A DNA stretch of 14,087 nt from Caldisericaceae bacterium (lineage in GTDB: Bacteria > Caldisericota > Caldisericia > Caldisericales > Caldisericaceae). The position numbers and the translations under genes are program-made. The stretch is taken from NCBI GenBank assembly GCA_021161495.1, contig JAGHAO010000102.1, positions 1 to 14,087 of the forward strand. The letters are read 5' to 3'. Below, in pieces: positions 1 to 5,000 of this stretch; position 1 is the stretch's first letter; each line of letters opens with the position of its first letter. The notes below the pieces were generated by a model, which saw only the letters and a list, made by a program, of their open reading frames with translations, searched no databases and was not told where the DNA came from.

Positions 1-1
1 A

Positions 2-799
2 AAAGACAATCCGCAGGCGGATTTGTTTGTAGGTTTGAATATGAATAATCTGCAAAAAGCGCTTGACGAAGATCTTTTTGTCCCGTATAAGCCTGAAAAC
101 GCTTCCGTGATTCCTTCTCAATATGTAATAGATAAAAAATGGAGAGTTACACCTTTTGACGGCCCCAATTCCCTTGCAATAATTTATGACTCGGAAAAAA
201 TAAAAAATCCGCCTCAGAGTTTTGCCGATCTGCTTAAACCCGAATATAAAGGCAAACTCATACTTGAAGATCCCAGGACTTCTTCTCCGGGTATGGGATT
301 TCTCCTTTGGACGGTTGCTGTTTTCGGAGACAAGGGGTTTATAAATTACTGGAAAAAATTGAAACCGACTATTTTCCACATCTATCCGAACTGGGATTCC
401 GCTTTTACCGCTTTCACTAAAGGAGAGGCTCCGATGATGATTAGTTACGCTGCTGATCCTGCTTATTTCTATTATGATAATAACTCAAAACCTACCAAAT
501 ATAGGGCGGTAATACCCAAGGAAGGCGGTTTCCTGCAGCTGGAGTTTGTGGGCATTGTTAAAGGAACCAAACATTTGAATCTTGCGAAAGAATACGTCAA
601 TTTTATGCTCTCAAAAGACTTCCAGAAAGAAATCCCCCTGCATCAATGGGATTTCCCCATAGACAAATCCGTTAAACTTCCGGAATGTTTTAAGTACGCA
701 GCCAAAGCAAATAATTATGTTTCCGTCTCACCAGAAAAAATCAGCAAATATTCAAAGGAATGGCTTAAAGAATGGATTAATTTAATAGTATCCGAATAA
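2..799 (+). CDS. thiB: Thiamine-binding periplasmic protein of an ABC transporter, 5' end missing
   Basis: Extracytoplasmic binding protein that captures thiamine or its phosphates and delivers them to an ABC importer. The reading frame is open to the left edge and begins mid-protein (KDNPQADLFVGLN), so the signal peptide and first lobe are missing; the TTG at 23 is not the true start. Recognition rests on close resemblance, recalled from memory, to E. coli ThiB: the NPPQSFADLL segment, the block EDPRTSSPGMGFLLW, the ISYAADPAYFYY segment (ThiB has LSYTTSPAY), and the C-terminal HQWDFPI (ThiB has GNWMYPV), whose Trp belongs to the ligand pocket. It ends with TAA. No permease (thiP) or ATPase (thiQ) gene follows; they would have to lie upstream or elsewhere. 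A related Fe(III)- or sugar-type binding protein is the main alternative, but the DPRTSSPG block favours thiamine. Confidence 0.85.
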   Translation, partial: KDNPQADLFVGLNMNNLQKALDEDLFVPYKPENASVIPSQYVIDKKWRVTPFDGPNSLAIIYDSEKIKNPPQSFADLLKPEYKGKLILEDPRTSSPGMGFLLWTVAVFGDKGFINYWKKLKPTIFHIYPNWDSAFTAFTKGEAPMMISYAADPAYFYYDNNSKPTKYRAVIPKEGGFLQLEFVGIVKGTKHLNLAKEYVNFMLSKDFQKEIPLHQWDFPIDKSVKLPECFKYAAKANNYVSVSPEKISKYSKEWLKEWINLIVSE

Positions 800-821
800 G
801 AACTAATTGCTTCATAAGGGC

Positions 822-849
822 TTGAAATTATTACTAAAAAAGTTATAAT
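822..849 (+). promoter_or_regulatory. Sigma-A (sigma-70) type promoter for the DUF438/DUF59 genes
   Basis: The -35 box TTGAAA (822-827) and a perfect -10 box TATAAT (844-849) are separated by 16 bases. Transcription would start near 856, about 25 bases before the ATG at 881, leaving just room for the Shine-Dalgarno GGAGG at 869-873. It lies in the 81-base gap after thiB, so the hemerythrin gene is probably transcribed independently of thiB. No operator or inverted repeat stands out around it. Confidence 0.65.
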
Positions 850-880
850 TAAATCGAAAACTAATGATGGAGGTTGAAAG

Positions 881-2179
881 ATGAGTGAATTTTTGGGAAA
901 CAAAAAGATGAGTAGAGAAGAGAGGATAGCCCTTATGAAGCGTTTGCTTTTGGATATGGACAAAGGCAATATAACTCCGGAGGAAATAAAGAGCAGATTT
1001 AAAACAATACTTGCCGATATGCATCCGGTTGAAATTGCGATTATAGAAAATGCTTTGATAAACGACGGCTTTCCGGCGGAGAAAATCCACAACCTTTGTG
1101 ATGTGCACATAGATATTTTCCGTGAGTCCATAGAAAACCAGGCTCCGATTGCACAGAAGGGGCACCCTATTTATTTGTTTATGGCAGAACACGTTGCATT
1201 GCTGAAGTTGTTCGGAAAAGCGAAAACAATGTCTAAGGAGTTAAAAGAATATTCCTCTTTTGAAGAGGCTAAAAACCTCATAGACAATCTTAAGAAAGTT
1301 GCTCTGGAAATGAAAGGCGTTGAGAGTCATATGTTGAGAGAAGAGAATGTTTTATTTCCGTATCTCGAAAAGCACGAAATCATTCAGCCTGCAAAAATAA
1401 TGTGGACGGAACACGACTCTCTCAGGGAAAGAATAAAGGAACTTTTATCCACCTTGGACAGCCCCAACGAATCTTATCAGGACTTTGCCAAACATATCGA
1501 TTCCCTCATACTTTACATAGTGGATTTGAAATCGAACCATATATACAAGGAAAACAAAATTCTTTATCCTTCCGCGATAACTAAACTCACGGAGGACGAA
1601 TGGAATGAAATCTGGGAGCAGATGGACGAAATGGGATATGCTTCTTTTACTCCGGAGAAAGCAAAGTGGCATAAAAAAGTTGTTAAAAATAATGAAGTTA
1701 GCAGAGAAGAAGACGAAGTGCAGATAAAATTAAGAGAGTTATTAGACGCCGTAAAGAAAAATGCACTCGGTGATAAGGTGAAATTCGAATACGGAGAGTT
1801 AACTTCGGAGCAACTCAAAGCGATGATGGATATCTTACCTGTTGAAATAACATTCATAGACGACAAAGACATTGTGCGTTATTTTAACAGAGCGGAAAAT
1901 CGGGTTTTCCCCAGAACCAAAGCGGTGATAGGCAGGACTGTGCAGAATTGCCATCCGCCGAAAAGCGTTCATATTGTTGAAAAGATACTTTCTGACTTTA
2001 AGAGCGGAAAGAGAGGTAATGCCGATTTCTGGATTCAAATGAAAGGCAAGTTTGTTTATATAAGATATTTTGCAGTAAGAGATGAGAAGGGAAAATACCT
2101 CGGCACACTTGAGGTTACTCAGGATGTCACAGATATAAGGAACTTACAGGGTGAAAGACGTATATATGCGGAAGAGTAG
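881..2179 (+). CDS. DUF438-hemerythrin-PAS protein, probable di-iron sensor or Fe-centre repair protein
   Basis: Soluble 432-residue protein with three domains. Residues about 10-85 are DUF438, including HPVEIAIIENALINDG and a H70-x2-C73-x2-H76 cluster. Residues about 93-235 are a four-helix hemerythrin HHE domain. Residues about 308-425 are a PAS domain (ILPVEITFIDDKD, then NCHPPKSVHIVEKIL). The apparent di-iron ligands are H104, H150, E154, H178, H220 and E224. Their order and spacing closely match the six ligands known for the Fe-S repair protein YtfE/RIC (H84, H129, E133, H160, H204, E208). No kinase, cyclase or DNA-binding domain follows the PAS domain, so any output must be by protein contact or chemistry. 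Start ATG 881 has GGAGG 7 bases upstream. The next gene, a DUF59 protein, begins within 11 bases, which supports an iron-cluster role. Role in O2, NO or redox sensing or repair is inferred. Confidence 0.9.
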   Translation: MSEFLGNKKMSREERIALMKRLLLDMDKGNITPEEIKSRFKTILADMHPVEIAIIENALINDGFPAEKIHNLCDVHIDIFRESIENQAPIAQKGHPIYLFMAEHVALLKLFGKAKTMSKELKEYSSFEEAKNLIDNLKKVALEMKGVESHMLREENVLFPYLEKHEIIQPAKIMWTEHDSLRERIKELLSTLDSPNESYQDFAKHIDSLILYIVDLKSNHIYKENKILYPSAITKLTEDEWNEIWEQMDEMGYASFTPEKAKWHKKVVKNNEVSREEDEVQIKLRELLDAVKKNALGDKVKFEYGELTSEQLKAMMDILPVEITFIDDKDIVRYFNRAENRVFPRTKAVIGRTVQNCHPPKSVHIVEKILSDFKSGKRGNADFWIQMKGKFVYIRYFAVRDEKGKYLGTLEVTQDVTDIRNLQGERRIYAEE

Positions 2180-2190
2180 GGGAGGCAATG

Positions 2191-2496
2191 ATGATTGAAA
2201 AAGAAAAAATTATAGAAGCTTTGAAAAATGTTTATGACCCGGAAATTCCGGTTAATATAGTGGATCTCGGCTTGATATACAATATCGATATTGACCAGGA
2301 AAAGGGGCTTGTCACAATTACAATGACATTGACTGCGCAAGGCTGTCCCTTGGGAAATTATATTCTCCACGATGTTGAATTGGTGACAAAAGATGTAGAC
2401 GGAGTGAAAGATGTAAAAATAAACCTTACTTACGATCCTCCGTGGAGCCCCGAAATGATGAGTGAAGAGGCGAAAAAGAATTTGGGGTATTTATAA
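2191..2496 (+). CDS. DUF59 / MIP18-family Fe-S cluster assembly protein (SufT/PaaD-like)
   Basis: Single-domain protein of 101 residues, the usual size for stand-alone DUF59. The family hallmarks are present: YDPEIPVNIVDLGLIY near the N-terminus, the GCPLG loop with the only cysteine (C52, the conserved reactive Cys), and the C-terminal YDPPWSPEMMSEEAKKNLGY. Members help mature Fe-S proteins as carriers or targeting factors. Two adjacent ATGs exist (2188 and 2191). I chose 2191 because GGAGG at 2181-2185 lies 5 bases before it but only 2 before 2188. It lies 11 bases after the stop of the hemerythrin protein and shares its promoter, so the two are likely co-transcribed. The exact client proteins cannot be told from sequence. 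Confidence 0.88.
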   Translation: MIEKEKIIEALKNVYDPEIPVNIVDLGLIYNIDIDQEKGLVTITMTLTAQGCPLGNYILHDVELVTKDVDGVKDVKINLTYDPPWSPEMMSEEAKKNLGYL

Positions 2497-2520
2497 AATA
2501 ATTTAATTTTTATATTTGTC

Positions 2521-2561
2521 GCTCTTCTGATAAACTGATTAAAAGCAATTTATCGGAGAGC
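2521..2561 (+). promoter_or_regulatory. Leader stem-loop that sequesters the Shine-Dalgarno site of the antiporter-like operon
   Basis: Bases 2521-2534 pair with 2549-2561. GCTCT pairs with AGAGC; then come one G-U pair and one C-G pair, a single bulged T at 2528, and GATAAA paired with TTTATC. This makes a 13-bp stem with a 14-base loop (2535-2548). The 3' arm contains GGAG (2555-2558), the ribosome-binding site 9 bases before ATG 2568, so the closed form should block translation. No U-run follows, so it is not an intrinsic terminator. It resembles no riboswitch class that I recognise. The pairing is seen directly; the control function is inferred. Confidence 0.5.
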
Positions 2562-2567
2562 TGCCAA

Positions 2568-3563
2568 ATGAAAGAAATTTTCGTTGTCGCTCTCTTAATA
2601 GGTGCTGTGTCCTATTTTGCGAGCGACATTGTTTTTAACAGAAGATACGGATTTGTAAAATACTCCGGAATCGAGCTGTATATTGTTGGAGTCTTGTTTT
2701 CTTTTGTAACGGATAAAAATATTATTAGCAGTCTTCATATTTTTGTCATTGTTGCCTTGACGTTTATAGGGTTTTCTTTCGGGATCCAATTTGATAGAAA
2801 CACGGTGAAACGCATTACTTTTAAGGAGTTATCTTTCGCATTTTTGTTCTCCCTCACTTTTTTTGTAATATACCTCTTGTTGGGATTATTGGGTTTCAAT
2901 GATAATCGAGAGGTTTTATCGATGATTTTATCTATGCCGTCTGTTTCTTTTTTGTTTGCTATAGGGGAGAAAAGATTTTCGGTGGTTTCATCGGAGATAA
3001 GTATAGTTTTTGTCCTTTTGTTCGGAAGTTTTCTAAAATTCGGTTTCTCTACGTTGGTTGTTTTTCTTTTGTCTCCTGTTTTTGCGTTTGTGTTGTTCTT
3101 TTTTGAAAAAGCACTTAACAAAGAGGAAATGAACATAATACTATTTGCACTGCTGTTAATTGAATCTTCGCTTTCTGCTTCTCTCGGTTTTGACCCGCTA
3201 CTTTCTTCATGGCTATTTGGTTTTGTATTTGCCTTACTCAGCAATTCTCAGGTGTTTATCAAATCTTTTGATGCTCTTGAGAGGCCGCTGTTTCTCAGCC
3301 TGCTGTTTTTTATCGGTGCAAATTTCGGGAGTGGTTTTTATGAATTACCAAAGTTATTGTCACTTATATTGCCTGCCCTCGTGAAACCGGCGTTTGGTGG
3401 TTTGTTATTTCACAGTAATCCGTTATTGTTTCTGCCGATAGGGGCAATGGGAATCGCAGTGGCTGCGGAAAGCAATTCTTCTAAAATAATGACTTTCACG
3501 GTGATTAGTTACTTTATGTTTCTATTCCTTTCCGAAGTGTTCAGGAGGAAGTTTTTGAAATGA
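2568..3563 (+). CDS. Antiporter-fold integral membrane protein lacking the ion-binding Asp (CPA2-like, probable non-catalytic partner)
   Basis: A very hydrophobic 331-residue protein with about ten membrane segments. It aligns by eye with the full antiporter encoded directly downstream: IVALTFIGFSFGIQFD (about 61-76) with EIAIVFIAFQSGMEIE, FDPLLSSWLFGFVF (208-221) with LDPLIISVIVGFFI, and a shared intramembrane Lys (K273 here, K323 there). It is therefore a divergent paralogue of the CPA2/Kef type. Counting from the conserved Pro (P124), the position of the downstream protein's D186 is occupied by F152 or G153. No Asp or Glu occurs from about 144 to 179, so it probably cannot carry protons or cations itself. 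It is about 70 residues shorter than its neighbour. Start ATG 2568 has GGAGAG 7-9 bases upstream inside a hairpin. Its stop overlaps the next start (ATGA), implying balanced production and perhaps a hetero-oligomer. Confidence 0.75.
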   Translation: MKEIFVVALLIGAVSYFASDIVFNRRYGFVKYSGIELYIVGVLFSFVTDKNIISSLHIFVIVALTFIGFSFGIQFDRNTVKRITFKELSFAFLFSLTFFVIYLLLGLLGFNDNREVLSMILSMPSVSFLFAIGEKRFSVVSSEISIVFVLLFGSFLKFGFSTLVVFLLSPVFAFVLFFFEKALNKEEMNIILFALLLIESSLSASLGFDPLLSSWLFGFVFALLSNSQVFIKSFDALERPLFLSLLFFIGANFGSGFYELPKLLSLILPALVKPAFGGLLFHSNPLLFLPIGAMGIAVAAESNSSKIMTFTVISYFMFLFLSEVFRRKFLK

Positions 3564-4777
3564 TTTATCTTCTCGCTTCTTTGGGATTTGGCGCACTATT
3601 CTTTATGTTGAAGACGTATTTACAATTAAACTCTTTTTATCTCATCGCTTTTTCGTTAGGCTTTTTAATTCTCATTTCTTTTTTTACCGGAAAGTTTTTC
3701 AGTAAGATAGGATTGCCTGCGATTACGGGGTATTTAATTACCGGCCTTATTTTGTCTCCTTATTTGACAGGAGGAGTTCCCGTTTATGTTTTGAAAGCGA
3801 CTAAATTCATAGAAGAGATCGCGATTGTTTTTATTGCGTTTCAATCCGGGATGGAAATAGAATTAAAATTTTTGAAACAGTACGGTAAAGAAGTTATACG
3901 TTTGACAATGCTTATTGCTTTATTTGCCTTTGCCGGTATATTTGCTACAAGTTTATTTTTACTAAAAAAATTTCCCGGTAACGTATTGAATACCTCAATT
4001 ATTTTAGGTATTCTTCTGATTTTGAAATCCCCGCTTTCTACAATTGCAATAATAAAGGAGAGCAACACGAATACATTATTCGGAGAAAAAATTTTGGGTA
4101 TTGCGGTATTTAAAGATGTTTTGGTGGTTACTCTATTTGCTATTATCGTGCCGTTGCTTACTTCGGGAAACAGCTCCGCAAAATTAATCGTGTACGGATT
4201 GATCGGTTCTGTTGTTTTTGGGATATTGTTGGGTTTTCTTATTTCTTTGTATATGAAACATATAAAGGCTGAGGCCCACGTTTTAATATTTTTGTTGGCG
4301 CTATTTATTACGGAACTTTCTTATATACATTTGGACCCTTTGATAATAAGTGTCATTGTGGGCTTCTTCATTAAGAATTTCACGGTGTATGACAATGAAT
4401 TTTCTAAAATTTTAAATACCTTCTCGCCTATTTTGTATCTGCTATTTTTCACTCTTGCGGATTCCGGAATAGATGTAAGAAACCTCATACCCTTAATACC
4501 CGTATCGTTGTTATTTATCGCAGTAAAATGGGTGTTTACAATGCTTGGAATATCTCTCGGAACTAAGGATGTATCTTTAAGAAAGTACGGTGCAATAGGC
4601 CTTTTAAACCAGTCGGGTCTTTCTCTTGCGTTGATTGTTTTGGCCGAAGCCGCTTTTCCTGTGGAAGGACCTATTATAAAGGGTATAGTTATTACTGTAA
4701 TTGTTTTAACGGATATTTTTGCCCCTGCTTTGTTTAAGAAAGTTTTGGTGAAGGTTAGCACCGAAGAAGCGAATTAG
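3560..4777 (+). CDS. Cation:proton antiporter, CPA2 (Kef/NapA-like) family
   Basis: Integral membrane exchanger of 405 residues with about 12 hydrophobic segments, predicted to swap Na+ or K+ for H+ across the inner membrane. Family features are GLPAITGYLITGLILSPY (51-68), the amphipathic IVFIAFQSGMEIEL (89-102), the core SPLSTIAIIKES followed by FGEKILGIAVFKD (to D186), and a transmembrane Lys (K323). D186 corresponds to the essential Asp; K185 stands where Kef proteins have Gln and electrogenic members have Asp, which hints at electroneutral exchange. The C-terminal RCK/TrkA-N regulatory domain of KefB/KefC is absent; the protein ends soon after the last membrane segment. ATG 3560 overlaps the stop of the upstream paralogue by 4 bases, so it is probably translated by coupling. 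The transported ion is not decidable. Confidence 0.88.
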   Translation: MIYLLASLGFGALFFMLKTYLQLNSFYLIAFSLGFLILISFFTGKFFSKIGLPAITGYLITGLILSPYLTGGVPVYVLKATKFIEEIAIVFIAFQSGMEIELKFLKQYGKEVIRLTMLIALFAFAGIFATSLFLLKKFPGNVLNTSIILGILLILKSPLSTIAIIKESNTNTLFGEKILGIAVFKDVLVVTLFAIIVPLLTSGNSSAKLIVYGLIGSVVFGILLGFLISLYMKHIKAEAHVLIFLLALFITELSYIHLDPLIISVIVGFFIKNFTVYDNEFSKILNTFSPILYLLFFTLADSGIDVRNLIPLIPVSLLFIAVKWVFTMLGISLGTKDVSLRKYGAIGLLNQSGLSLALIVLAEAAFPVEGPIIKGIVITVIVLTDIFAPALFKKVLVKVSTEEAN

Positions 4778-4786
4778 ATTTTGGTG

Positions 4787-4861
4787 TGGTGGAGATGAGG
4801 GGATTTGAACCCCTGACCCCCTGCGTGCAAAGCAGGTGCTCTCCCGCTGAGCTACATCCCC
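4787..4861 (-). tRNA. tRNA-Ala (anticodon TGC), CCA end encoded
   Basis: A complete cloverleaf is read on the minus strand. The 7-bp acceptor is GGGGATG with CATCTCC, including the G3-U70 pair that is the alanine identity element. The D arm is GCTC/GAGC with a 7-base loop. The anticodon stem CCTGC/GCAGG holds loop TTTGCAC, with anticodon TGC at 4827-4829. The variable loop is 5 bases, and the T arm AGGGG/CCCCT has loop TTCAAAT. The discriminator A and CCA are encoded, giving 75 bases. It lies 8 bases after tRNA-Ile and only 9 bases from the stop of the convergent antiporter gene. I see no terminator after it. Confidence 0.97.
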
Positions 4862-4869
4862 ACAAAAAA

Positions 4870-4946
4870 TGGTGGGCCTCTCTGGACTCGAACCAGAGAC
4901 CTCGTCCTTATCAGGGACGCGCTCTAACCTGCTGAGCTAGAAGCCC
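4870..4946 (-). tRNA. tRNA-Ile (anticodon GAT), CCA end encoded
   Basis: A complete 77-base cloverleaf is read on the minus strand. The acceptor GGGCTTC pairs with GAGGCCC, with one G-U. The D arm is GCTC/GAGC, and the anticodon stem CGTCC/GGACG holds loop CTGATAA, with anticodon GAT at 4910-4912. The T loop is TTCGAGT, and the CCA end is encoded. It is the first gene of the Ile-Ala pair and is preceded by a strong promoter whose start point would fall only a few bases before the mature 5' end, so little 5' leader is left for RNase P to remove. Confidence 0.97.
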
Positions 4947-4956
4947 GACCAAACAT

Positions 4957-4984
4957 ATTGTATGAAAAACTGCCCTTTTGTCAA
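4957..4984 (-). promoter_or_regulatory. Sigma-A type promoter for the tRNA-Ile/tRNA-Ala pair
   Basis: On the minus strand a consensus -35 box TTGACA (4979-4984) and a near-consensus -10 box TACAAT (4957-4962) are 16 bases apart. The -10 box ends 10 bases before the first base of tRNA-Ile, which puts the start near 4950. It fills the 54-base gap between the tRNAs and the end of the radical SAM gene, so the tRNAs need not depend on read-through from the upstream cell-shape operon. I see no convincing intrinsic terminator in that gap. Confidence 0.75.
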
Positions 4985-5000
4985 GAGAAAATTGAATGTT

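Noticed and set aside
23..25. TTG as the start of the thiamine-binding protein
   Set aside because: The frame is open to the left edge and the upstream residues (DNPQAD) match the ThiB family, so the gene is simply cut by the window.
800..843. Possible terminator after thiB (TAATT/AATTA pairing around GCTTCATAAGGGC)
   Set aside because: Only five A-T pairs plus scattered matches and no following T-run; it is not convincing.
2188..2190. First ATG as the DUF59 start
   Set aside because: The Shine-Dalgarno GGAGG is only 2 bases away; the second ATG at 2191 has better spacing. The difference is one Met and cannot be excluded.
2511..2544. Possible promoter for the antiporter pair (TATATT at 2511-2516, or TTGTCG at 2516-2521 with TTAAAA at 2539-2544)
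   Set aside because: Both candidates match consensus poorly or lack a partner box at proper spacing in a very AT-rich stretch; the pair may be read from the hemerythrin promoter.
2735..3244. A 169-codon open frame on the minus strand opposite the first membrane protein
   Set aside because: Its Lys/Asn/Ser-rich sequence is what antisense reading of a Phe/Leu-rich membrane gene produces; no promoter or start signal is evident.
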